Shown here piece after piece: positions 24,655-35,424 of a stretch of DNA of 64,000 nucleotides. Made by a program: the position numbers and the translations under genes. Under the pieces are notes generated by a model. The model was not told where the DNA came from, made no database searches, and worked only from the letters and a program-made list of their open reading frames with translations. How positions within the stretch are numbered: the stretch's first letter is position 1; every line of letters begins with the position of its first letter. This DNA comes from Chamaecrista fasciculata (taxonomy: Eukaryota > Streptophyta > Magnoliopsida > Fabales > Fabaceae): the NCBI GenBank assembly GCA_003254925.1, contig QANZ01020139.1, forward strand, positions 20,515-84,514. The letters run 5' to 3'.

Positions 24655-25020
24655 CATTTTCTGGGTAATTATCTATCCGTCATTGCTTCTCTCATTACTA
24701 CTTGCTTCTCCTCATCATGTGCCTGTAGACAAAATTTTATAGACATAGAGATTAAAAATAAATGAGAGATGTTAATAAATAGGGAGCATAGATAGGATAT
24801 GAAAGTGTGAAAATTGATGTGGTACCTATATGTTTGGTATTTCATTGATTTGATATAGAGTGATAGATAGTTGGACATAATCTAGCACAAATATTTGTGT
24901 GCTCTTGATCCTCATCTTCTCCTAATGCTTTATGAGACCCTTTCTTCATGGTTGACGCTTCCAAAGAATATGAACATTGATGTGGTATTACACCCCAAGA
25001 AGAAAGATATATATACACAA
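24655..25020 (-). other. Promoter/short-ORF module, copy D
   Basis: On the minus strand a TATATATA box (25007-25014) is followed by an ATG at 24949 and a complete 35-codon frame ending at 24842: MKKGSHKALGEDEDQEH...ISNQ. The acidic block and the terminal SNQ-stop are shared with copies B and 35084. Downstream an acceptor TCTACAG near 24726 precedes AHDEEKQVV...MTDR-stop, similar to the second segment of copy B. The upstream minisatellite starts at 25030. I do not recognise the product. Confidence 0.4.
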
Positions 25021-25029
25021 ATAAGTTTT

Positions 25030-26066
25030 AGGTTATGTCTTTTTATGATCAACGATATTAGTTCTTTTAATGATCACCGATATTGACTTTTTTGACGATC
25101 AATGATATTAGTTCTTTTAACGATTAACAACATCGGCTTTTATGACAATCAATGATATTGGCTCTTTTAATGATGAACGACATTGGTTTTTTTTTTCTTT
25201 ACAATCAATGGCATTATCTCTTTTAACGATTAATGGCATTGGGTTTTTTTATGATCAACGATATCAGTTCTTTTCATGATCAATGACACTGACACTGACC
25301 TTTTTACAATCAACGATATTGGCTTTTTTAACAGTCAACAACATTGGCTTTTTTTATGATTAACGATATTAATTCTTTTAACAATCAACGATATTGCCTT
25401 CAAGGAAGATGCATGGATGACACGGGTATTAAGGAAATCGTATGGGGGAACCATTAGGCTAGAATGGGGCAACAACGGAGACAAGTTTAAAGCTGATTAT
25501 GAATAATCTTACCAAAATTGACCGGTCGACTCTTAACAATAGAAACAAGCTAGAGAGCTTGTTGTTTAGTGATGTAATCGTCTTATCAGTCAAGTAATTA
25601 ATAATCGAGAAGCAAATACTTTGTAGAGTAACTTAGCATGGAGAGCCATACCTCGTATATAAAATGCGATCGGGGTCCCACACGACTTCTCACCCATCTA
25701 GAACCACATAGAAATACGCAAAGAAATTTAGAGTTATGTGCATATATGTTCAACGATATTAACTCTTTCAATGATCAATGACATTGACTTTTTTGACGAT
25801 CAACGATGTTAGTTCTTTTAACAATCAATGGCATTGACTTTTAAGATGAACGACATTGCCTTTTCCTTTTTTATAATCAATGGTATTAACTCTTTTAACG
25901 ATCGACGACATTAGCTTTTTTTTACAATCAATGATATTAGTTCTTTTAATGATCAATGGTATTGACTTTTATTTTACAATCAACGATATTGGCTCTTTTA
26001 ACAGTCAACGACATTGGCTTTTTTTTATTAATGATATTAATTCTTTTAACGATCAACAACATTTTT
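25030..26066. repeat. Minisatellite of GATCAACGATATT(GG) units, split by an unrelated insert
   Basis: Roughly 25-bp units of the form TTTTAACGATCAACGACATTGG alternate (a two-unit higher order is visible) in 25030-25400 and again in 25746-26066. Between them, 25400-25745 is non-repetitive and less AT-rich. Open frames across the array are translations of the repeat. Confidence 0.85.
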
Positions 26067-26073
26067 TTAACGA

Positions 26074-26588
26074 TAAATTATAGGGTAAATTCCACTTTGT
26101 TACCCTGTTTTATAGACCAATTCCACTTTGGTACCCTGTTCTTTCAAAAGTGACACTTTGGTACCCTGTTTTTTAATGATAAATTATAGGGTAAATTCCA
26201 CTTTGGTACCCTGTTTTATAGACCAATTCTACTTTGGTACCCTGTTCTTTCAAAAGTGACACTTTGGTACCCTATTCTTTCAAAAATGTCATTTTGGTAC
26301 CCTGTTCTTTCAGAAGTGACATTTTGGTACTCTATTCTTTCGACCAAGTGACACTTTGGTACCCTAAAAAAGATAGAATAGGGTAACAAATAGTGAAAGA
26401 ACAAAGTACCAAAGTGTCACTTGGTCCAAAGAACAGGGTACCAAAATGTCACTTTTGAAAGAACAGAGTACCAAAATGATATTTTTGAAAAAACAGGGTA
26501 CCAAAGTGTCACTTTTGAAAGAACAGGGTACCAAAGTGGAATTGGTCCATAGAACAGGGTACTAAAGTGGAATTTACCCTAAATTATA
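26074..26588. mobile_element. Mutator-type foldback MITE, TSD TAAATTATA, with an internal 106-bp duplication
   Basis: The element proper is 26083-26579, starting GGGTAAATTCCACTTTG and ending with the complement GGAATTTACCC. It is flanked by TAAATTATA (26074-26082, 26580-26588). It is made almost entirely of 30-bp units CACTTTGGTACCCTGTTC, inverted in the right half. The left target copy together with the first 97 bp of the element is repeated 106 bp further in (26180 onward). A relative starts at 39588. Confidence 0.88.
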
Positions 26589-26589
26589 T

Positions 26590-26910
26590 TAGCACTTTTA
26601 ATAATCAACAATATTAGCTTTTGAATGCCTATCTTTTTAACACTCAAGAAGTATTGTCAATTTTTACCGCCATAATTCGGAATTTAGCGACACATCTAAG
26701 GCCCTAAGGTTCTCAATGGATTAGATTGTACATCTACGACAAAAAGATATATAATAATAGATCATTAGATGATCAATGAATTGACTCATAAATATTTTGT
26801 ATTTAGATATTTTTTGCTCTTTCCTTTTTTTTTCTTCCATTTTAATGTTTTTATTGTTTTGGTCTAGATACATTGTATCTAAAACCAAATGACCTAATGT
26901 CATTGTTTGT

Positions 26911-26943
<33 letters not shown>

Positions 26944-28280
26944 TTTCTTGAGGTGTGAATCCACGTATCAATCTTCAAATTCTTTACAATGTGTACTATG
27001 GGTGTTCCATATGATTCATATTTGTTGTCTCTAATCTATTTATATATATATATATATATATTAAACTCTAAATCCATCATATTGGCTTTGTAGCACATGA
27101 GAAAGAGCAAGTGGTTGTGAGAGAAGGTGGAAGCAAGAGAAAAAGAGAGGAAAAATTGAGATGAAGCAAGAAAGAGGTTTGTAAGATGCATGCACAATCA
27201 CCATTGTGTTTGTGTATTTGTGTGTTTGTTCATCTTTGCTCTTTTCAACATCTTCTTTGATTTTTCCTCTTTAATTTTTATTAACCAATGTCTTATTGTC
27301 TTCTATCAAGGCCTAAGTGCATTCTTCTCACTAATGGGCTTATAGGATGATAATGAAGTATAAGCTCCTTAAAAAGAAGAACAGGTCTTGTTTCTCATCA
27401 TGTGCGTTATCTGAAGCTAACATAAGTAGTTATGTTCAGCTTCAATTCAACTCACATTTCATTAATTAGATCAAGCTTAATATATATAGTGCTAAAAATT
27501 TATGTATATGTTTCATATGATCATATGACTATTATTCCTCTTTTTGGCTTTTAAACATTTCATATGTAAATAAGTCTATTTTTCTTTTACAATGAATTCA
27601 AGTATATGAATAAATTACATGAGGGTGTCGACGGTTGGAGATTTTACTAATGTGGCTATGAATAAGAGATACAAAATCTACATGTAAAGTTCAATTCAAA
27701 AGAACGATATTGTTATGTTATTAATTACCATCATTAAAATTTTGTTTACCAAAAAATTTTGTATTAAGTGGCACAAGTAAATCCCAAGGGATAAGACTAA
27801 GGGACAAGACTTAAGAATAAATAATAGAAAGTAAAATGTCAATCTAAAGAAAGAATTAGATAAAAAGGACTCAAGTGACATGAGTGATCAAGGTTTTAAA
27901 AATTAGACTAGTGATTGAATTGGTCGAAATAATGATTCAAGATTCAATTTTTAACTAGTGTTAAACCATGGTCGACCTGTTTGTAATTATATATATATAT
28001 ATATTAATTTGGCATACTATAAAAAAATTATATACTACTAATTAAATATAATAAATAATAATCTAATCTAATAAATATCAATATATTATAATGTGATTAT
28101 TAATAAATATAACAATAATTTTTAAATTAATTACCTACTCAAATAATATGAATTCTAGTCTTTTTTATTCATTCTTTTTTATTCTATGAGTCATCCAAGA
28201 ATAATTCAGCAATAGGCTTTTCTCCTTTCTCGTTCACCTACAAAAAAAAAACAAGTTATAGTTAAACAAATTTAACTAAA
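26590..28280. other. AT-rich spacer with AT microsatellites
   Basis: Long AT runs at about 26917-26943, 27041-27062 and 27988-28004. 26820-27000 is related to 1950-2090 of repeat copy A (shared CTTCCATTTTAATG and TATCAATCTTCAAATTCT). No gene was recognised. Confidence 0.5.
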
Positions 28281-28289
28281 GCTGCCTTA

Positions 28290-28590
28290 CACCTTAAATA
28301 GTACGACTGTCGGACATGTACGACAACAAAGCTGCCTTACACATTACAACTAATCCGGTTTTTCATGAAAGAACCAAACACATCGACATTGACTGTCATG
28401 TGGTTCGACAGCAGTACAAGTTGGATTTTATAAGGCCCCAGTTTGTCTCTTCTCAGTTACAATTGGCTAATGTTTTCACCAAGTCCCTTTCAGAGCCTCA
28501 ATTTACTTTCATTTTGGTGGGCAAGTTGGGTGTTTCTTCAAACATGTCCAACTTGAGGGGGGATGTAAGGGATATAAAACTACTGAGTTA
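28290..28590 (+). pseudogene. Ty1/copia RNase H C-terminal fragment
   Basis: The frame reads [20 protein letters not shown] then [11 protein letters not shown] and [11 protein letters not shown], the highly conserved C-terminal end of copia Pol (RNase H). The upstream part of Pol is missing, and it ends next to a polypurine tract and an LTR-like segment in the correct order. The first two codons of the D-N-K-A-A motif begin near 28318. Confidence 0.88.
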
Positions 28591-28720
28591 GTTAGCTATT
28601 ATTTTTCTGTTACTTTACTGTTACTTTACGTATTTATACTCGGTATTCTCCTAGCTGTAATACTGATCTATAAATACTTGTACAGCTCATTTCATTTAGT
28701 AATAAGAAATACAGATTACA
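28552..28720 (+). mobile_element. Polypurine tract and 3' LTR-like segment of the copia fragment
   Basis: TTGAGGGGGGA is a polypurine tract; the LTR-like segment starts TGTAAGGGATATAAAAC at 28564 and contains a CTATAAATACTTG TATA box near 28669. The end (near GATTACA at about 28717) is uncertain. Confidence 0.6.
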
Positions 28721-28994
28721 CTTAATGTTTTGCACATGAAGAAAGACTTGGTTGGCAGAAATTGATTTGAGAAAGAAAGAACAATAAATATCTATCACAA
28801 CAAAATTACAATTCGTTAAAGAAAATAATGGAGTTTAGAGAGAGAGATTTTTTTCCGAATTATCATACAACAGAATTACACAAAGGGAGTGGACACATAC
28901 CAACCATACATATTTGGATGTTGTGCTTTCCAGATCAGTTGTTTTGCAGTTGTATCAACTTATGTAGTTGACAAGTACTATACAAACTTGTAAA

Positions 28995-29225
28995 AATTTA
29001 AGGCAAAAGTACTCTTGGTACCCCCAAAGTATGAGGTCAGTTTCAGTTGTACTTCTAATATTTTATATTTAAGTCTATTGTACCCTCAATGTTTCATATT
29101 TGAGTCAATTTTATCTCCAAAATAGGGCTATAACTGACACAAAAAAGAAAAGATTAGGGGTATAATTGAAATTGAAACTGATCCCATATTTTGAAGGTAC
29201 CAATGTACTTTTGTCTAAACTTAGT
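28995..29225. mobile_element. Small foldback MITE
   Basis: Left end AGGCAAAAGTACTCTTGGTACC pairs with the right end GGTACCAATGTACTTTTGTCT. The interior carries GAGTCAATT / AATTG inverted words. No target duplication was settled. It is related in character to 23115-23490. Confidence 0.6.
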
Positions 29226-30494
29226 ATGACGACATAGGACTGAAAGATTGATCTTTCACTATCTTGCTAAGAGTGTTTGATTTTGAGAGAATAAGGATTC
29301 TTGACCATGTGTTTCTTCTGCAGAACATGAGAGAACTCTTTTAAGTAACTGTCTGATGTATGTCATATTCTGTCTTCTATTGGTATCCATTTCAATTGAG
29401 TGTTACTACTGTAAATGGATTTTTCCATATCATGAATAAATTGTGAATTGCCACTTTTTTACCTTTTCCAATCTATAAGTACATCAATATCCCAATCACT
29501 CCAATTCTGATATGCCTTTCCTATGGATTTATTTGTATATTCCCAATCTGACATTGAAGATCATCATTTAAGTTGACTTCTAAGAGAGAATTAAACCACT
29601 CTGCAACATTGTACCTGTTTATCTCTATGATACAGATTGATAAGTTGCCATGAAACCATATAGGCACTTAGGCAGACTAAAATGGAATAAAAAGAAATTA
29701 GGGATCAAAATGAAATTTAGAGTAAACATTAAGGACCAAAATGTGGTTTGACCTTTCCTATTTCAAAATAATTTTTTAAAGAGAACACTTACTATTTCGT
29801 GTCAATTAATGAATTCATAAATAATCAAAATATACTATTTGATCCCTGAAATTTAGAGTCAAGTTGGTTTTTTCAATCCAAATAGAAAAGTTAAGGTGGT
29901 TTTTTGATTAGTCTCTATTTTGAGTAATTGAAATTGGTGGAAGAATAATAAGACTAATATGATAAGAGATTAATATTTTCTATAGGAGGTTGGGCCTCTA
30001 TATCAAAATGAATTAAAAGTCAAACTAATATATCACAAAATTTCCCAAATTTATCCACCAACGCCATATTTTGATTGGAGTGGGATCCAAAAAGTAATGA
30101 GAAAACACATACATGAACTCAGAATGTCCAACACTCATGTCATCACCCTCGTTGTCCCAGAGGAACTCAAACACGCTCACCGCAACACTGTCTATCTCGT
30201 CGTCGATGGCTCCCTAAGGAGGTCATCTCAGCACCTCGTTGTCATTGTTGTTGTCTGGTTTCTACCAAGACGAATTTGTTTATCTCTCTCTACTCCAAAC
30301 TCGATGAAACTCTTTTTTTTCATCCTTGCAATATATCTTGATAGAAACAGGGTAGTGATGAGAGAGATAGAAACAGGGTAGAGAGAAAGTTTCAGTAGGA
30401 CTCACTTTCTCTAGCTATCTACTTATTTCTATCTCTCTGGTCACTACACCCTTAAAGTACTACAGAAGATCCATTATCGTAAAAGGAAGGTAAC
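29226..30494. other. Intergenic, nothing firmly recognised
   Basis: There is a 94-codon open frame at 30097-30381 without family resemblance and part of a decayed foldback at about 29810-30050. I see no supported gene. Confidence 0.35.
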
Positions 30495-30850
30495 CTTGCG
30501 GGGGAAAAATGGACATCTTCAATAGTGTCAATGTGGCCATGGAAGATGCCATGTGGCGCAAGAGAATGGATGGTGGCACCAAATATAGAGTGTAATTGCA
30601 TGTCTAAAGTTGGATGCTACTGCCAGAGATGAAATATCGTCATTGATCCTCCATAATATAACACTCCTGTCTGTCCCTGCATATATATAATAATTTATCA
30701 TCTAATTCCAAATTCAATGTAGAAAATAATTAACCCTAGCTAGCTAGAAGTTAATATGTATTTATATAGGAAAGAGTTAAACCTCCTGAAAGAACACAGG
30801 GCTCTCCACCACCCCCTTGGGTTTGGTTAGGGTTTGGAGCGCGATGTCAG
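30495..30850 (-). pseudogene. MSI4/FVE-like WD40 gene remnant
   Basis: On the minus strand an exon end at 30783 reads EPCVLSG and splices (GT at 30782; acceptor TGCAG before 30676) in phase to G-TDRSVILWRINDDISSLA. This matches the MSI4/FVE WD40 pattern EPFVLSGGKDKSVVLWSI-DHISTLA. Further on, in another frame, GIFHGHIDTIEDVHF (about 30510-30560) matches the next blade (GIYHGHEDTVEDVQF pattern). The frame change and loss of the rest show a pseudogene. MSI4/FVE acts in chromatin complexes controlling flowering, but this copy cannot encode it. Confidence 0.65.
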
Positions 30851-31657
30851 CGGATAAAAGAAACTCTGACAAAACAGCGTTGTTCACGTGGTGGTTGTAA
30901 TAGAAGCGATACGACACGACAGGGAGTGAGTTCCACACGCTGCACCAGGATTTCTAAATGACGTTAAGAGGCACAAACAAATATTTTGATCTATGAAACA
31001 AACATATAGATTAAGCATATTTGTTGCATTGTTTGAAACATTTGGAAGTAAAAGAACTAGCCAGTATGATAACAAGAGCTAAAATTTTGCATATAATTAA
31101 ATTCTAGAATAAAATGATGTTTCAGTTTCTCAATTATATGGGGGCATTGTCATTTTCATCCCTGTTTTTTTAAATGTACCTTAGTTTATTCCTCGATAAA
31201 TGCATGACTTGTTACAAGTTACCCTTGATAAATAGCTTAACAATATACAACTCAGTCAATCTTTAGAAGGACTAACTTGCAATGAGTCATGAATATTTAG
31301 GGACTAAATCAAAGATTTCAAAAATTCAAGGACTATAATATTAAACAACCCCAAATCAATCCTCTTTAGTTACTTCGAACATAGTTAAACATCAAAGCCT
31401 AATAATTTTCAAGAAATGTCTAACAATTTCTACTTCAAATCACACATATATATACCCATCAAACTAAACATTCTGCATATTTTTTTTTATCAGTTTTTAA
31501 AATAATTTTCACTAAACTTATTTGACTCGATTAATTTAGTATATAAAAGCAACAAAGTTTTATAATCTATCTAGATGAAAATTTGAATTAAAGACATGGT
31601 TGTTGATCAAATATGTACATACCATTTGGTGTTTCATTGATTTGATGTCAAGATATC

Positions 31658-31720
31658 TTATTTTACCATGATTTCTTTGTCTGCTTCCTCATCGTTTTCA
31701 TCTTCATTGCGCCCTTCCAT
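31658..31720 (-). other. Promoter/short-ORF module, copy E
   Basis: A 20-codon frame ending in EIMVK-stop, with the acidic block NEDENDEEAD. In the sister copy at 35084-35185 the frame continues to the SNQ-stop shared with modules B and D; here an A-for-T change makes a stop earlier. A donor-like GTATGTAC follows, as in the sister copy. Unidentified. Confidence 0.35.
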
Positions 31721-31849
31721 CGCTAGTATGTTGAAATCGTTAGCACACAACTTGAAAGAGATCAGACACCCTAAATTTTAGGTTAGGGATGGTGTGCTAA
31801 GTATGTGGCGGCCTATTTTTTTTTTGTCTACTTTATAGTTTATATAGAG

Positions 31850-31875
31850 AAACCCTAAATTTTATGTTAGGGTTT
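31850..31875. promoter_or_regulatory. Palindromic telo-box pair
   Basis: AAACCCTAA and TTAGGGTTT face each other across 8 bp, upstream of the minus-strand frame at 31720. Telo-boxes (AAACCCTAA) are common promoter elements of plant growth-related genes. The same arrangement is at 35295-35320. Confidence 0.6.
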
Positions 31876-32189
31876 TTTTGGTAAAGCATGAGGTCTATTG
31901 GCCCAAAAGGAAAACAAAAAAAAAAACAAAAAACTAACGGGCCAGGACTCGACTAGCCTAGAGCTCTATGTGGCGTCCGAGTTCCTAACGATTCCACAAA
32001 AACCCCCCTATAGTTCAATTTTGACCCACTCATTTAAATTTTTTTTTTTGAAATGAGATTTCTTGCTAGTTTTAATGTGTGATGACTAGCTACTTGTGTT
32101 ATAAATGCGATTAAAATGGCAAATCACATCTCATGGAAGAAATTAATGCCTATGTGGTAAGAAATATAAAAAAAAAAATATATGATTAG

Positions 32190-32450
32190 ACAAGAGACCC
32201 ATTTGGATGAGATTATTTTCAAATTATAAGTTGAATTTTACTTGAGTAACTTGTTGTGAAAGGAGATTTTTAAGTATGAAATTATTTGAATAGGTATATA
32301 ACGATTGTGGTTGGTAGATGAAATTGTATGAGAGTTGATAAATTGTATAGGGGTAGAAATGGAAGAAAAAATTGATTTTTTACTTTTTGACTTTTGAGGA
32401 TAATTTGAGTTGTTTGGGTTAGATTTTTTAATTGCCCTGGGATTTGGAAT
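32190..32450. mobile_element. Diverged Harbinger/Tourist-like MITE fragment
   Basis: The left end AGACCCATTTGGATGAGA resembles the GGCCCCGTTTGGAT end at 11660. The interior (GATTGTGGTTGG, GTATAGGGGTAGAAATGG) aligns with 11830-11900 of the larger element. The right end, near GTTTGGGTTAG, is uncertain. Confidence 0.5.
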
Positions 32451-34090
32451 AATAAGATTATTGGAAAAGTTACATTTTGTAGCTTTTCGTAGATTTTTGT
32501 AATACATTATTTCACTTGAGAAATATACATATTATGATTACAATTACCTAATATTGCTCAAATAAATTTTAGATGGCACTTACTTTTTGGTTTTTGATTT
32601 TGTAGCAACTCTATAAATCAGTAGCTAAAACAAATACGAGTCAGTTGGCTCATGAATATTAAAATGGTGAACGATTTGGTCCCTGAATTAAAATAACGGT
32701 CATCGTCAATCTCGTACTTTCTTTAAATTACGATTATACTTATTCAATTTCACCAAAAAAGATTTTAGACAAAAAATAGAATTTTATCGAGTTGATGCAT
32801 CAGTCCATAATTAAGAAAATAAAAGTTAGAAATGTATCAAGGTGTCTCAAAATAGTCATGAATGATTTTTTTCCTTTCATAAAACAAAATACGAGTTGGT
32901 TGGTTCATGTAATTTTAAAATCATGAATGATTTGGTGTCTGATCATCCATCTTGTACTTTCCCTATATTACGATTATAATTATTTAATTTCGCCAAAATA
33001 AATTTTAGACCAAAAATTAACTTTTGGGCCTTCTAATTTTTATCGAGTTAACTCATCAGTTCTAAATAGATAAAATAAAAGTTAAAAGCAAATCGAATTC
33101 TTCCAAAAAGGTCATGAACCATTATTTAAAATTAAATTTTTAAATATGTTGATTGAATTTATTTTTTAAATTTATATAGTTAATTTTTTTAATAAGAGGG
33201 ATAAAAATTATATGTAATAATAAAAATATAATATTTGTTGAACTAAAAATATAATAAATTTTGTAAGGAGTGAGGGAGGATAATAGTGATGTTGGATATG
33301 CATACCTTAGGGACTATCCCATAAAAAAAGTTATAAAGTAGAACGTATAGGGTAACAAAATCAATTATTAATTGCTATTGGCACTTCTCTTTCAATATTT
33401 TAAAAAAGAAATTGAAATTAATTATCAAAAAAAAAACATACGACGTATTTTAAGAATAAATGAAATAATTGGATTATTGGAAGAAACAATAATTATTAAT
33501 GAATTTCAATAATAGACATGAAAATCATCAACATAATATTTTGTTTTTAGAATTTTTTAAAATTGAGATAAAAAAATAAATGAAACAAGTAAAATTATTA
33601 AACAAAAAGAATACTTTTTAAGAGATGAAGGAATTGTGGATGCAAAAGTAGCACAACTGACACAGTCTTTAAAAAAAAAAAAAAACACAAAGTCAAGACC
33701 ACTAATTTCGTTCTCAAATTTTATCCCAATTGTCAATTTCGTGACCAATTTTTTTCTATCAATTTCATCCACAATATTTTACATTTTGATCAATTTTATA
33801 TTTTAATTGTTCATGAATTAATAATTAATTAGTTGACTCTCAGTGCAAATTCAGAAACCCCTAAATCTCTAATTTTCTAAGCATGTTTAGCAATTGTTGA
33901 TGAAATTGCTTATGATGTCAAAACAAGCTCTACATATGCTTCTGAATTCTGATATGGAGCTCCAGTCATACCTACAAGCACATGAAGTCAAATGTTTTAT
34001 AAGCTCTCTATCTAGTACCTGTAATATTAATACTTGGTGAAATCAAATAAAAATATATAATAACAAATGCAAATGGCTTAGCTTTAAGAA
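32451..34090. other. AT-rich spacer with decayed foldback sequence
   Basis: 32580-33110 contains two related half-elements (phrases CACCAAAAAAGATTTTAGAC and CGCCAAAATAAATTTTAGAC). 33511-33619 is duplicated at 35469-35575. No gene is supported. Confidence 0.4.
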
Positions 34091-34104
34091 AGAGTTAACC
34101 AATT

Positions 34105-34340
34105 TTATAATCTTTGAATTTGTCCCAAAACTATAATTTAATCCATGAATATTGAAAATATACTTATAGTCTCTAATATTTTTAAAGAATATGGCTTATT
34201 AAATCCTTAAAACGTTATCCATGAGGATTAAATACTTAACGCTTGTAAAAATTACCAAGGATAAAAAGTATGTTCTAATATCTAGGGACTAAATCATAAT
34301 TTTGGGACAATTTTAAAGATTCAAAAGTAGGTTTTCTCCT
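34105..34340. mobile_element. Foldback MITE of the CRR1-stop family, approximate TSD
   Basis: Starts AGTTAACCAATTTTATAATC and ends GTAGGTTTTCTC, with central inverted words (TTAAATACTTAACG). Flanks are TTAAGAAAG on the left and CTTAGAAAG on the right, a 9-bp duplication with mismatches. Confidence 0.6.
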
Positions 34341-34384
34341 TAGAAAGAAATCTTACACGGCTGGTATTGAAGTTATATTGTTGT

Positions 34385-34600
34385 GCACTAGAAATCTCCA
34401 AAAATGTCAAATCCATTAAAATCATCTTCAAGAAAACTTTTGAGATCATTACAATCTTCTAGGGTAAGGTCTTGGTCTAACAAAGAGGCTGATAGTTCCT
34501 TCTACTAAGGCAGCTGAATTGCCAACACAGACTCCTTCATTGCTACGAGTGTTGTCATCGAATTCTTGTACACTCAAATTCTTGAATACAACTAACAAAT
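34385..34600 (-). pseudogene. Unidentified C-terminal gene remnant
   Basis: On the minus strand an open frame ends KSFLEDDFNGFDIFGDF-stop (stop near 34391), rich in acidic and aromatic residues as in activation domains. A second frame just upstream (EFDDNTRSNEG...GNSAALVEG) seems to belong to the same protein, separated by a frameshift near 34498. I do not recognise the family. The region directly precedes the 34798-35423 repeat. Confidence 0.3.
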
Positions 34601-35083
34601 AGAAAGCTTGTCAAATTAAAATCCATGGCCGTCAAATAGAAAGCTCTTTAGTAAAGTACATAATTTCAAGGTCTTCTCCGCAGGTTCGTAATTCAAAGTC
34701 CATACAGCTCATTAGACAAATTATAAAGAGGTTGCATACTTCTATGTAAGGCACCCAAATTAAAATTGAACATACTCTGGTGTTATTTAGAAAATTTTAA
34801 ACAACCCCAAATCCAGTCCTCTTTAGTTACTTCGAACATTGTTAAACATCAAAGCCTAATAATTTCAAGAAATGTCTAACAATTTCTACTTCAAATCACA
34901 TATACCCATCAAACTAAACATTCAGAATATTTTTTTTTTATCAATTTTTAAAATAATTTTCACTAACTTGTTTGACTCGATTAATTTAGTATATGAAAGC
35001 AACAAAGTTTTATACTCTATCTAGATGAATATTTGAACTAAAGACATGATTGTTGATCAAAGATGTACATACCTTTTGGTATT

Positions 35084-35185
35084 TCATTGATTTGATGTCG
35101 AGAGATCATATTTTACCATAATTTCTGCGCTCGCTTCCTCATCGTTTTCATCTTCATTAATATTGCGCCCTTCAATCGCTACCAT
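35084..35185 (-). other. Promoter/short-ORF module, copy F
   Basis: A complete 33-codon frame from ATG at 35185: MVAIEGRNINEDENDEEA...YDLSTSNQ, with the acidic block and the SNQ-stop shared with copies B and D. A donor-like GGTATGT follows the stop. Product unknown; the short length makes a translated function uncertain. Confidence 0.35.
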
Positions 35186-35294
35186 GTTGAAATCGTTTGC
35201 AGGAAGCTCGAAAGAGATCAGACAGCCTAAATTTTAGGTTAGGGATGGTGTGCTAATTAAGTGGCGGCCTATTGTTTGTCTACTTTAAATACAG

Positions 35295-35320
35295 AAACCC
35301 TAAATTTTATGTTAGGGTTT
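35295..35320. promoter_or_regulatory. Palindromic telo-box pair, second copy
   Basis: AAACCCTAA...TTAGGGTTT upstream of the frame at 35185, as in copy 1. Confidence 0.6.
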
Positions 35321-35423
35321 TTTTGGTAAAGCATGAGGTCTATCGGCCCAAAAGGAAAAAATAAAAAAAAACTAGCGGGCCAGGACTTGACTAGCCTAGA
35401 GCCCTATGTGGGGGTCCGAGTTC

Positions 35424-35424
35424 N
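35424..35424. other. Single ambiguous base at a duplication edge
   Basis: One N follows exactly where the 34798-35423 repeat stops matching its sister; the next 50 bases are T-rich and then match 33511 onward. It marks a likely assembly join. Confidence 0.8.

Larger units (their letters stand above)
31341..31984. repeat. Direct repeat of about 0.63 kb, copy 1 (sister at 34798-35423)
   Basis: From AAACAACCCCAAATC to GTCCGAGTTC the two copies are alike almost throughout, with small indels. The unit contains a minus-strand module: a short acidic frame MEGRNEDENDEEADKE from 31720 to 31658, and upstream of it a palindromic telo-box pair AAACCCTAA...TTAGGGTTT at 31850-31875. Confidence 0.88.
34798..35423. 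repeat. Direct repeat of about 0.63 kb, copy 2
   Basis: Sister of 31341-31984. It ends at GGTCCGAGTTC, immediately before a single N. It contains the longer module frame at 35084-35185 and the telo-box pair at 35295-35320. Confidence 0.88.

Noticed and set aside
25030..26066. CRISPR-like regularly repeated array
   Set aside because: Units are degenerate and contiguous, without constant repeats and unique spacers, in a plant nuclear context; it is a minisatellite.
30097..30381. 94-codon plus-strand frame
   Set aside because: No family signature, no splice or promoter context; retained only as part of an unassigned interval.
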